Assembly (NCBI GenBank): GCA_964579675.1
Contig: CAZOIA010000243.1
Location: forward strand, 1 to 7,474
Direction of reading: 5' to 3'
Length of the DNA stretch: 7,474 nucleotides
Source of the DNA: CAZOIA01 sp964579675
GTDB lineage: Bacteria; Planctomycetota; Phycisphaerae; UBA1845; PWPN01
Shown: in pieces, positions 1 to 5,690 of the stretch
How the letters are laid out: every line of letters starts with the position of its first letter
Numbering within the stretch: the stretch's first letter is position 1
The notes under the pieces: generated by a model
The model's database searches: none
What the model was told of the DNA's origin: nothing
Seen by the model: only the letters and a program-made list of their open reading frames with translations
Made by a program: the position numbers and the translations under genes

Positions 1-65
1 CGTTGTCAACTTGTAACTGAACAATGGTCGGGTGCAACCTTGTGGCCCGAGTTGCGTATACATTT

Positions 66-94
66 TTGACAATCGAGCTTAAAGGTGGTAAAAT
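66..94 (+). promoter_or_regulatory. Sigma-70 type promoter of the ThuA/oxidoreductase gene
   Basis: TTGACA at 66-71 is a perfect -35 box. It is followed by a 17-nt spacer and TAAAAT at 89-94, which matches 5 of 6 bases of the -10 consensus. Transcription would start near 101, giving a leader of about 60 nt before the start codon at 160. The surrounding 60-110 is clearly AT-rich compared with the GC-rich genes. All three points are seen in the sequence. That it is active is inferred. It supports the short N-terminus of the downstream protein as real. Confidence 0.75.
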
Positions 95-112
95 GAGTTA
101 ACTTTATTAACC
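87..112. promoter_or_regulatory. Candidate operator dyad over the -10 box and start site
   Basis: The 26 bp are symmetric about 99/100. The core is the perfect palindrome AGTTAACT (96-103), the ends are GGT (87-89) and ACC (110-112), and 9 of 13 base pairs match overall. An overlapping reading is GTTAA-N5-TTAAC at 97-111. It covers the -10 box and the predicted start site, the usual place for a repressor. No regulator gene is in the window, so the binding protein is unknown. AT-rich DNA gives such dyads by chance fairly often. Confidence 0.4.
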
Positions 113-144
113 TTGGCAGGGGTGCCAAATCATGACCTACATAG

Positions 145-151
145 AGGAGGG
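145..151 (+). promoter_or_regulatory. Strong ribosome binding site that fixes the start at 160
   Basis: AGGAGGG lies 8 nt before the ATG at 160. Reading upstream in this frame, stops occur at 67, 94, 133 and 142, so the protein cannot be extended. A different ATG at 132 opens an out-of-frame reading that overlaps this site and has no ribosome site of its own. Confidence 0.8.
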
Positions 152-159
152 AAACAGAA

Positions 160-1470
160 ATGGCAGAAGAGATGGGGACATTCGACGTGAACATCACCGA
201 CGCCGATCACGAAGTCACCCACAGTCTCAGGGACTTCAAGATCACCGACGAGTTCTACATTCTCAAGAACCGCACCGAGACCGACCTGCACCGGCTGATG
301 TCCGGCAACTGGCAGTCGCAGCTCCATCCGCTCGCGTATGTGCGTGAGTACGGCAAGGGGCGGGTGTTCTACACCGGCCTGGGCCACGATGAGCGGGCGT
401 TCAATCATACCGCGTTCGGCAAGCTCATTCATCGCGGGATCTTCTGGGCTACGCGTTCGAACAAGCCGGCTCCGGTGCGCGTCGGCATCATCGGTTACGG
501 CGGGGCGTTCGGCATGGGCAAGTGCCACGCCGAGACCGTCCGCGACACCCCCTTGCTCGAGCTTACCGCCGTGTGCGACACGGACCCCAAACGAACCGAG
601 GCCGCCCGCGAGGAGCAGCCGGGCATCAAGACGTTCAGCCATCATAAGGAAATGGCGGGCTCGGGCCTGGTTGACGTCGGCATCATCGTCACGCCGCATG
701 ACACGCATGCCCCGATTGCCCTCGACCTGCTGCAGGCCGGCGTCGGCGTCGTTTGCGAAAAGCCCTTCAGCCTGACTATCGACCAGGCCACCCGGATGAT
801 CGAAGCCGCCCAGGCCAAGAACCTGCTGCTAACCGTTTTCCACAACCGCCGCTGGGACGCCGATTTCCTCACCATCAAGAAGGTTATCGACGACGGCTTG
901 ATCGGCGAGGTCTTTCAGATTGAAGCGTTCATGGGCAACTACCAGCATCCGGGTTACTGGTGGCGAAGCCACAAACCGATCTCCGGCGGGGCCGTCTTTG
1001 ATTGGGGTGCGCATTTCGCCGACTGGATCCTCAATCTGATGCCGGGCAGGATGGAGTCGGTGACCGGGTTCTTCAGCAAGCGCGTCTGGCACGACGTGAC
1101 CAATGAGGACCACTGCAAGGCCCTCATCCGCTTCGAGGGCAATCGATCGGCGGAGTTGGAGATTTCCAGCATTGCGGCGGCCGCCAGGCCGAAGTGGCGC
1201 ATCCTCGGCACGCGGGGCGGCCTGACCGCCGATTGGGACCCGCCCGTTCACGTGACCACGTTCATCCACGGCCTGGAGCAGAAGACGGAAGTGCCGTTCG
1301 TCGAGAGCCGCTGGGCGACTGACTTCTACGCGGGCTTCGCCGATCACCTGCTCGGGGGCGAACCGCTCCAGATTACGCCCGAAAGCGCCCGGCGCGTGAT
1401 CGCCATTTTTGAACTCGCCGAGAAGTCGAGCCGGAGCGGCAAGGCCGAACCGGTGCCGTTCGAAGACTGA
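160..1470 (+). CDS. Half-ThuA / Gfo-Idh-MocA oxidoreductase fusion
   Basis: A 436-residue probable NAD(P)-dependent sugar or polyol dehydrogenase of the cytoplasm; the substrate is unknown. Residues about 7-97 match the C-terminal half of ThuA (trehalose-utilisation type) domains: the HEVT..L.DF...DEFY stretch and VREYGKGRVFYTGLGHD, ending at FWATR. The N-terminal half of ThuA, with its GGG and HG loops, is absent. Residues 106-230 form a Rossmann fold with the nucleotide loop GIIGYGGAFGMG (109-120) and the family's EKP at 200-202. Residues about 230-436 are the substrate-binding half with GGAVFDWGAHFADW (277-289), whose Asp and His belong to the usual catalytic region. The start is fixed by a strong ribosome site, a near-consensus promoter and in-frame upstream stops. 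The gene stands alone. The enzyme family call is firm; the reaction is not known. Whether a half ThuA domain folds on its own is unclear. Confidence 0.92.
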   Translation: MAEEMGTFDVNITDADHEVTHSLRDFKITDEFYILKNRTETDLHRLMSGNWQSQLHPLAYVREYGKGRVFYTGLGHDERAFNHTAFGKLIHRGIFWATRSNKPAPVRVGIIGYGGAFGMGKCHAETVRDTPLLELTAVCDTDPKRTEAAREEQPGIKTFSHHKEMAGSGLVDVGIIVTPHDTHAPIALDLLQAGVGVVCEKPFSLTIDQATRMIEAAQAKNLLLTVFHNRRWDADFLTIKKVIDDGLIGEVFQIEAFMGNYQHPGYWWRSHKPISGGAVFDWGAHFADWILNLMPGRMESVTGFFSKRVWHDVTNEDHCKALIRFEGNRSAELEISSIAAAARPKWRILGTRGGLTADWDPPVHVTTFIHGLEQKTEVPFVESRWATDFYAGFADHLLGGEPLQITPESARRVIAIFELAEKSSRSGKAEPVPFED

Positions 1471-1490
1471 CCCCCCGGACCGCGCGTGGC

Positions 1491-1524
1491 CCGCCTGAAG
1501 CCGATGCACCATCGGGCAGGGCGG
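1491..1524 (+). terminator. Stem-loop 20 nt after the oxidoreductase stop
   Basis: CCGCCTG (1491-1497) pairs with CAGGGCGG (1517-1524) with one bulged G. Inside, CCGAT (1501-1505) pairs with ATCGG (1511-1515) around a 5-nt loop. This gives 12 base pairs in total. No T-tract follows, so it may be a Rho-dependent site's upstream hairpin or a 3' mRNA stabiliser instead of a classic intrinsic terminator. Confidence 0.4.
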
Positions 1525-1568
1525 AAACACGCGAAACCCGATAACCAAGGACTCCGCCGGTTGCTTGC

Positions 1569-1612
1569 TGCGCATGGCTTTTATCAGCCCAACACCGCCC
1601 CGGCGCATTTTT
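1569..1612 (+). terminator. Possible intrinsic terminator with T5 tract
   Basis: TGCGC (1569-1573) pairs with GCGCA (1603-1607), enclosing a small GGCT/AGCC hairpin (1576-1589), and TTTTT follows at 1608-1612. The outer stem is only 5 bp with an unpaired stretch of about 10 nt, so it is weaker than a textbook terminator. It lies between the oxidoreductase gene and the promoter proposed for the next gene. Confidence 0.3.
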
Positions 1613-1635
1613 CCAGGATCGGGGAATCTTGCCGC

Positions 1636-1665
1636 TTGACTTTGGGCATGCAGCCTTCCTAGATT
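1636..1665 (+). promoter_or_regulatory. Candidate promoter of the first PEP-CTERM gene
   Basis: TTGACT (1636-1641) and TAGATT (1660-1665) are separated by 18 nt. They match 5 of 6 and 4 of 6 consensus bases. A start near 1672 would give a leader of about 260 nt. No sigma-54 type (TGGCAC-N5-TTGC) element, known from some PEP-CTERM regulons, was seen upstream of this gene. Confidence 0.45.
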
Positions 1666-1671
1666 CTTATG

Positions 1672-1931
1672 CACGGCCAAGAGAGCGCCGACCCCGACGG
1701 GGGCTTGCAGGGGCGGTCGTTTGAGGCGTGCGGGGGTTTGGGAGCCGTCCGAGAACCGGTGAGAGTCGGCTTCCAGGCAGAACGGGGAAAGATACCAAAG
1801 CGGGGAAAAGCAATCATCCATTCTCGCTAGAAGTGGTTATCTCCCCTCAATTACGCGCGAAGTGCAGTCGGCTTGGCTGTGGTCAGTATCGAACGGGTCG
1901 CCGCTACTTCTAAACGGAAGGGAGAGTTGAG
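1672..1931 (+). promoter_or_regulatory. Long foldable 5' leader of the first PEP-CTERM gene
   Basis: This gene-free stretch has three stems in order. CGACCCC (1689-1695) pairs with GGGCGGTCG (1711-1719) with one bulge. TGGGAGCCG (1739-1747) pairs with CGGCTTCCA (1767-1775), 9 bp with one G-U. TAGAAGTGGT (1828-1837) pairs with GCTACTTCTA (1903-1912 as the right arm), the first 7 bp perfect, ending 4 nt before the ribosome site GGAAGGGAG (1916-1924). CGGGGAAA is directly repeated at 1783-1790 and 1801-1808. I do not recognise a known riboswitch. The last stem could hide or expose the ribosome site; that role is inferred. Confidence 0.4.
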
Positions 1932-2774
1932 ATGTCACTTCGAAGTCTGTCCATTGCAGCATTGTGCATGGTCGTCGGTTCGGCACCGGCTTTGGGGTTC
2001 CTCATCGACGGAAACCTGGACGATTGGGGCGTGACCGTCGCTGACGACGGTGGAAGCACCTACGGCTTCCTGCCAACGATCAACCTGTTGGGCTCCCACG
2101 TCGAGGACCAAAACGACCACGCGGGTAACGGCGTATACCTCGGCCCCAATTACGGCGGGCAGGATTACGATGCCGAGATGATGGCAGTTGCCCACGAGGG
2201 CGGCCGCTATCTCTCCGTCGCTATTGTCACCGGTCAGCGACCGGACAACGGCTTCCGTCTGTTCGCGCCCGGTGATATCCGCATCGAGACCAGCGCCGGG
2301 ATCTATGGTATCGAGGTCGGCGGAGGCGCGGGCGGCGGGGCTGGATCCGCGATCACGGAAGGAGGCGACGGCTCGACGTACAACCTCACGAGCAGCGGCT
2401 ACACGCAGGGACACACCATGGCCGATTCGCCCCAGGGGGCCGGCTCGATCTGGACGAAAGTCACCTGGCTCCTGGATCCCATCAACCCGAAGGAGGTCAC
2501 GCAGTTCCAGATCGACCCTCTCGCAAGCACATTCGTGGGCACCGCGGACTACGTCTACACCCGCGACACGGTGACGAACCAGCACGCGATCATCGAGCTC
2601 ACGTTCGACGCCCTCCCCTTGGCCGGCATGACGATCGAGTCCATGCACTGGCGTCCCGCCTGCGGGAATGATGAGCTCGACGTGGATCTCGACTTCGTTC
2701 CCGTACCGGAGCCGACCGGGCTGCTCATCCTTCTTGCCGGCGGCCTGACCGTGCTCATACCGAAACAACGCTGA
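1932..2774 (+). CDS. PEP-CTERM sorted surface protein, DGNLDDWG type
   Basis: A 280-residue exported protein with no enzymatic motif I recognise. Residues 1-22 are a Sec signal peptide (MSLRSLSIAALCMVVGSAPA then LG). The mature part opens with IDGNLDDWG (25-33), a motif common at the start of CBM9-like carbohydrate-binding or surface domains, and continues with glycine-rich beta-type sequence (130-146). MHWRPACGNDELD (238-250) resembles a W..(x)CGND motif I recall just before the sorting signal in many PEP-CTERM proteins. The C-terminus is a PEP-CTERM signal: PVPEP (257-261), a hydrophobic segment (263-275) and a short basic tail PKQR. Exosortase, encoded elsewhere, would cut there. Ribosome site GGAAGGGAG sits 7 nt before the ATG. 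The binding role is an inference from the motif only. Confidence 0.85.
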   Translation: MSLRSLSIAALCMVVGSAPALGFLIDGNLDDWGVTVADDGGSTYGFLPTINLLGSHVEDQNDHAGNGVYLGPNYGGQDYDAEMMAVAHEGGRYLSVAIVTGQRPDNGFRLFAPGDIRIETSAGIYGIEVGGGAGGGAGSAITEGGDGSTYNLTSSGYTQGHTMADSPQGAGSIWTKVTWLLDPINPKEVTQFQIDPLASTFVGTADYVYTRDTVTNQHAIIELTFDALPLAGMTIESMHWRPACGNDELDVDLDFVPVPEPTGLLILLAGGLTVLIPKQR

Positions 2775-2801
2775 CCACCAGAATTTCCGACGTGAATGAC
2801 G

Positions 2802-2846
2802 AAGGCGCCTCGCCCCGGGCCGCGGGCTCGCGGGCGAGGCGCCTTT
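2802..2846 (+). terminator. Terminator between the two PEP-CTERM genes
   Basis: AAGGCGCCTCGCCC (2802-2815) pairs perfectly with GGGCGAGGCGCCTT (2832-2845) around a 16-nt loop, 14 bp of mostly G-C pairs. It lies 27 nt after the stop at 2774. Only TTT (2844-2846) follows, so the T-tract is weak, but the stem is the strongest in the window. It suggests that the two PEP-CTERM genes are at least partly separate transcripts. No convincing promoter was seen between it and the next start at 2909. Confidence 0.65.
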
Positions 2847-2908
2847 CCGCCCTTGCAGCGGCTTGAACGGGAGTAGCTGGTAACTGGAACTGGAAAGGAA
2901 GGTGTAAC

Positions 2909-3847
2909 ATGATCCGGGGTATCAAACAGTCGTTAGCCTTCGTACTGGCCTTCGCCGTAGCCCACACCGCCGCCTGGGCGACGCCGGTGCCCACGCTCTG
3001 GGGAATCGACGAGGACGACGGGCAGTTGTTCTCCATCGGCGACTACCGCAACGCGTCGGCCACGTTCACCGACTTCGGCCGGCTGATGTGGGACGACAAC
3101 GGCAGGCTCCGGAAGGTCGGCCATCATCTCGAGGCCTTTACCCTCGACGCCGATGGCACCGCGTACCTGGCCCTCAATCACAAACTGGGCGGGCTCGATG
3201 AACCGGTCCTGTTCTCGGTCAACCTCAATAACCTCGTCCCCGGCGGCACCAACATCGCCGCGCCGCTGGGACGCATCGGCATCCACTTCGACGACAGCAG
3301 CGACAATATCACCGGTCTGTCCTTCAACCCTCTTACCGGCGATCTGTACGCTCTGTTCCGCGATGACAACAAATGCACAGCGGACCGGCTCGTCGTTATC
3401 GACAAGGCGGACGGCAGCCTCGTGTCTGACCTGGGCCGGATCACTGGACTGTGCAACACGGTGGGCGACGGCGAGGACCTGATCTTCGATCCGCTCGGCA
3501 ATCTCTACGTCACCGACAACCGGGATGACCGTCTTTACCAGGTGGATCCGGTCACTGCCGCGATCATCGCGGTTATCGACGGCAATGAAGCCGGCGGGCT
3601 CGGCCACTGCTCCGTCAAATTCGAGGGGCTCGCCTGGGACCCCATCAACGACCTTCTCATCGGTGCCGATGACAACCACGAGCTCCTGGCCCAGCTCACC
3701 CTCCAAAACGGCGCGAACATCTCGTACGGGAGCACCGGGCCGATCGGCCTGACCGACGTGGAAGGCATGGCGTTCATCCCCGAGCCGGCGACAATCTGGC
3801 TGATGGCCCTCTGGGGCCTGGCAGTGCTGCGCCGGCGACGGCGGTAA
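2909..3847 (+). CDS. PEP-CTERM sorted beta-propeller-like protein
   Basis: A 312-residue secreted protein. Residues 1-24 are a Sec signal peptide (hydrophobic core 8-23, AWA then TP). The mature part has repeated blade-like units: EAFTLDADGTAYLALN (75-90), ITGLSFNPLTGDLYALF (134-150), EDLIFDPLGNLYVTD (189-203), and FEGLAWDPINDLLIGAD (238-254), each pairing with an L-x-x-V/I-D strand such as DRLVVIDK and DRLYQVDP. This fits an NHL/SMP-30-like or WD-type propeller fold. A last unit begins VEGMAF (284-289) and runs straight into the sorting signal IPEPAT (290-295), a hydrophobic helix and a five-arginine tail. Three cysteines (156, 182, 234) are present. GGAAAGGAAGG sits 6 nt before the start. 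A lyase or lactonase role is not supported by any catalytic motif, so binding or scaffold is as likely. Confidence 0.87.
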   Translation: MIRGIKQSLAFVLAFAVAHTAAWATPVPTLWGIDEDDGQLFSIGDYRNASATFTDFGRLMWDDNGRLRKVGHHLEAFTLDADGTAYLALNHKLGGLDEPVLFSVNLNNLVPGGTNIAAPLGRIGIHFDDSSDNITGLSFNPLTGDLYALFRDDNKCTADRLVVIDKADGSLVSDLGRITGLCNTVGDGEDLIFDPLGNLYVTDNRDDRLYQVDPVTAAIIAVIDGNEAGGLGHCSVKFEGLAWDPINDLLIGADDNHELLAQLTLQNGANISYGSTGPIGLTDVEGMAFIPEPATIWLMALWGLAVLRRRRR

Positions 3848-5078
3848 CCCCGTGGCCGATGATCGGCAGGGATTGGAAGCCTTCACCCAGGATGGGCCGG
3901 GCACCGGCGCCCAGCCAGTCTCCGAGCATGGCGGCGTAGACGCCGCGGAAATCGGTGGTCCAGCCTAGATCCCGCCGGTGGAGGTTCTCCAGGCTGGGTG
4001 GCTCACCGTGGAAGCCGGGCCGGACCTGCCGGCCGATCACGAGCATCACACTCGCTTGCCCATGGTCGGTGCCCCCGGACGCGTTCTCGGCAACCTGCCG
4101 CCCGAATTCCGAGAACGTCATCACCACCACGCGGTCGAGTTCGCCCGCCGCCCGGACCTCGTCCACGAACGTCTTCAGCCCCGCGCCCAGCTCGCCCAGC
4201 AATTGCTGGTGACGACGGGCCTGGGCCACATGCGTGTCGTACCCCTGCTGCCGGACGTAGTAGACCCGGGTCGGCGTCATCGAGACGATCATCCGGGCGA
4301 CCGTCCGCAGTGCGTGGCTCAACGGCCGAGGGGGGTAGTCCGTTTCTGCGGCATCACGGGCGGCGTTCTCAATCCGGACAGAGGCATTCGCCGCCAGCGC
4401 GCTCTGCCCACCGCATGGCCGCAAGCGGTCTCCGGGCGGCCGCAGCACAACCGGCAGGAACTTCTCCCCGCGCATCGCCCGCGGGACCTCGCAGGTCAGC
4501 GTCATCCCTGCCCGAGCGCGGCGGTGGTCACCCCCGCCGCACGTGCTGTCGAAATACCGCCCAATCCACCCCGTCGCCGTGTCCGGCTCGAGCGAGGCGG
4601 TATGCCACACCTCCATGCCCTTGAAATGCGATCGCCGGGGATTCGGATAGCCCACGCCCTGCACGATCGCCACCAGTCCCTCGTCGTAGAGCGACTTGAG
4701 CCCCCTCAGCGACGGGTGGAACGACCAGTTATCGTTGATCCTCAGGGCAACCTTCCGATCGATACCGAGCTGCGGGCGGTACCCGTAATAGAGATCATTG
4801 CGAACGGGGATCACCGTGTTCAGGCCGTCGTTGCCGCCGGCCAGTTCGACCACCACCAGGACGCGATCGTTTCCCACCCCGGGCTGGGATCGTTTGGCGG
4901 CAGCGTCGGCGGCCCGCCCAGCCCGCCGACCGCCCGCGGCGGATGTCGGAACCGCAGCGCCGGCACCCGCGAGCGCCAGCCCTCGACGCAGAAACCCACG
5001 ACGCGTTGACCTTTCGCTCAGGTTCACCGGTTCAGCCCCCCGGCCGGCGACTCCCGTTTCACTCTCATGGTTCACCAC
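3774..5078 (-). CDS. DUF1501 family protein, Tat-exported
   Basis: A 434-residue protein of the DUF1501 family (sulfatase/alkaline-phosphatase-like fold; the family's function is unproven), probably exported folded. Residues about 24-46 are a twin-arginine signal, STRRGFLRRG then an alanine-rich core and SAAGG. Family landmarks: LVVVELAGGNDGLNTVIPV (74-92 region), FHPSLRGLKSLYDEG, RRSHFKGMEVWHT, GYDTH (279-283), FSEFGR (322-327), GGTDHG (335-340), TDFRGVYA (375-382). I chose GTG at 5078 because AAGGGA (5085-5090) lies 6 nt before it; a second GTG at 5075 is 9 nt away. A GTG at 5096 also opens the frame but lies in the tandem repeat with no ribosome site. The family end is near LPIIG; about 24 more residues are read antisense through the end of the neighbouring PEP-CTERM gene. 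DUF1501 genes often pair with DUF1800; none is here. Confidence 0.88.
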   Translation of the reverse strand: MVNHESETGVAGRGAEPVNLSERSTRRGFLRRGLALAGAGAAVPTSAAGGRRAGRAADAAAKRSQPGVGNDRVLVVVELAGGNDGLNTVIPVRNDLYYGYRPQLGIDRKVALRINDNWSFHPSLRGLKSLYDEGLVAIVQGVGYPNPRRSHFKGMEVWHTASLEPDTATGWIGRYFDSTCGGGDHRRARAGMTLTCEVPRAMRGEKFLPVVLRPPGDRLRPCGGQSALAANASVRIENAARDAAETDYPPRPLSHALRTVARMIVSMTPTRVYYVRQQGYDTHVAQARRHQQLLGELGAGLKTFVDEVRAAGELDRVVVMTFSEFGRQVAENASGGTDHGQASVMLVIGRQVRPGFHGEPPSLENLHRRDLGWTTDFRGVYAAMLGDWLGAGARPILGEGFQSLPIIGHGVTAVAGAALPGPRGPSARLSPARG

Positions 5079-5090
5079 GACCTGTCCCTT

Positions 5091-5138
5091 TCTCACGTTC
5101 TCACGTTCTCACGTTCTCACGTTCTCACCTTCGCACGT
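5091..5138. repeat. 8-bp tandem repeat at the DUF1501 start
   Basis: TCTCACGT is repeated exactly four times (5091-5122), followed by TCTCACCT (5123-5130) and TCGCACGT (5131-5138), six units in all. On the minus strand the unit is ACGTGAGA, so it carries a GTG in a different frame each time. It starts at the edge of the ribosome site of the DUF1501 gene and extends into its upstream region. Such short arrays change copy number by slippage; each change would shift the upstream control region by 8 bp. Confidence 0.9.
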
Positions 5139-5158
5139 TTGGCTTCTCGCAGCAGGAT

Positions 5159-5182
5159 TCATCGTTCACTACTCATCGTTCA
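5159..5182. repeat. 10-bp direct repeat upstream of DUF1501
   Basis: TCATCGTTCA occurs at 5159-5168 and again at 5173-5182, 14 bp apart start to start. It lies just beyond the octamer array and may be a degenerate simple repeat or a pair of protein-binding half-sites in the DUF1501 upstream region. No -35/-10 pair for the minus strand could be picked out with confidence here. Confidence 0.45.
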
Positions 5183-5302
5183 AGAACCCGGTCTCGGCCT
5201 CTCTCCGTCCCCGCTCCCCTCGATATTCTCGGCCGCCCCGGCCCCCCGCCGGTCATCGTGGCCTTCCACATCCCGGCGGACAGAAAAGCCCAACCTCCCA
5301 AG

Positions 5303-5349
5303 GCGGCCTTCGGCCGCAGCCAGGACATGCGCGCGTCTTGCGCACATGT
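5303..5349. other. Two adjacent stem-loops in the gene-free gap
   Basis: GCGGCC (5303-5308) pairs with GGCCGC (5312-5317) around a 3-nt loop. Eight nt further on, ACATG-C-GCGC (5325-5334) pairs with GCGC-A-CATGT (5340-5349), 9 bp with one C-A mismatch and a 5-nt loop, and the plus strand then continues TTT (5350-5352). The second is terminator-like for plus-strand transcription, though no plus-strand gene precedes it. The rest of 5183-5470 shows no gene, RNA or promoter that I can support. Confidence 0.4.
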
Positions 5350-5470
5350 TTTGCCGTAAGATACTAATCTGCCGGAGCTTGCGAGTCGACCTGATTATGT
5401 TCCCGGCCTGCCCGAACCGATCCGCCGAGAAGCCGGCTCCTCGTAAACCCGAACCGAGTCCGGATGGCAG

Positions 5471-5500
5471 TTGGAAAATGAACCCGTCTGATGGTATATC
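5471..5500 (+). promoter_or_regulatory. Candidate promoter for the nagB leader
   Basis: TTGGAA (5471-5476) and TATATC (5495-5500) are 18 nt apart, and TG at 5492-5493 makes an extended -10. Each box matches 4 of 6 consensus bases. Transcription would begin near 5507, giving nagB a leader of about 330 nt or starting a separate small RNA. No better promoter is visible nearer to 5839; TGTAAT at 5742-5747 resembles a -10 but has no -35 at a proper distance. Confidence 0.4.
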
Positions 5501-5526
5501 AGATACAGGAGAATGGCATCTGCCAT
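5487..5526. promoter_or_regulatory. Two dyads over and after the nagB candidate promoter
   Basis: TCTGAT-N5-ATCAGA spans 5487-5503 and sits exactly over the extended -10 box. ATGGCA-N2-TGCCAT spans 5513-5526, just after the predicted start site. Both halves match perfectly. This is the place a GntR- or LacI-type amino-sugar regulator might bind, but neither site matches the NagC or DasR consensus well and no regulator gene is present. Confidence 0.4.
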
Positions 5527-5543
5527 GTTCGACAGGGAGTATG

Positions 5544-5690
5544 CAATTGAATGAACCACAATGAGAACCCAGGGAGGCCACTGAGCATCGGCGAAGGGAC
5601 GAGCCCGCTTGACGGGAGGTCCCCAACGGGCTCAAGCCGCCCACCTTTCTGATGGGTTCTTTCAATTGACTCCCACCGGCATTGCGGTGG
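5544..5690 (+). ncRNA. Candidate structured RNA element upstream of nagB
   Basis: CAATTGAATGAACC (5544-5557) pairs with GGTTCTTTCAATTG (5655-5668), 14 positions with a single T-T mismatch, enclosing 97 nt. Inside, GAGCCCG (5601-5607) pairs with CGGGCTC (5627-5633); a competing CCCG/CGGG hairpin (5604-5616) uses the same left arm. A further hairpin CCACCG-N6-CGGTGG (5673-5690) follows, then a T-rich run ending in T6 (5704-5709). The pairing is seen; that it is an RNA element, either a cis-regulator of nagB or a free small RNA, is inferred. It does not look like the glmS ribozyme or any riboswitch I know. A 33-codon reading starting at 5551 crosses it but seems accidental. Confidence 0.4.

Noticed and set aside
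6..197. 63-codon minus-strand reading over the first promoter
   Set aside because: It covers the strong promoter and ribosome site of the plus-strand gene, has no ribosome site of its own and resembles nothing known.
1739..1810. Cyclic-di-GMP (GEMM) riboswitch in the PEP-CTERM leader
   Set aside because: CAAAGCGGGG is faintly reminiscent, but the tetraloop-receptor arrangement and the conserved GGCAAACC-type segment are missing.
829..1821. 330-codon minus-strand reading
   Set aside because: It is mostly antisense to the oxidoreductase gene, whose protein family is certain; its composition (Arg, Pro, Gly, Ala rich) is typical of a GC-rich shadow frame.
1935..2768. 277-codon minus-strand reading opposite the first PEP-CTERM gene
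   Set aside because: The plus strand has a signal peptide, sorting signal and ribosome site; the minus frame has none of these.
2933..3904. 323-codon minus-strand reading opposite the propeller gene
   Set aside because: It is a shadow of codon periodicity in a GC-rich gene, with no recognisable domain.
3978..5009. 343-codon plus-strand reading opposite DUF1501
   Set aside because: DUF1501 landmarks are unmistakable on the minus strand; this frame is rich in His, Arg and Pro and has no family resemblance.
5091..5182. CRISPR array
   Set aside because: Units are 8-10 bp and directly adjacent, with no spacers and no cas genes.
5551..5652. 33-codon plus-strand reading, MNHNENPGRP start
   Set aside because: A weak purine stretch lies 11 nt upstream, but the reading sits within the long-range stem and shows no known peptide. 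A leader peptide cannot be excluded.
5180..5665. 161-codon minus-strand reading in the gap before nagB
   Set aside because: No ribosome site or family resemblance; it runs through the hairpin-rich leader and the codon choice looks random.
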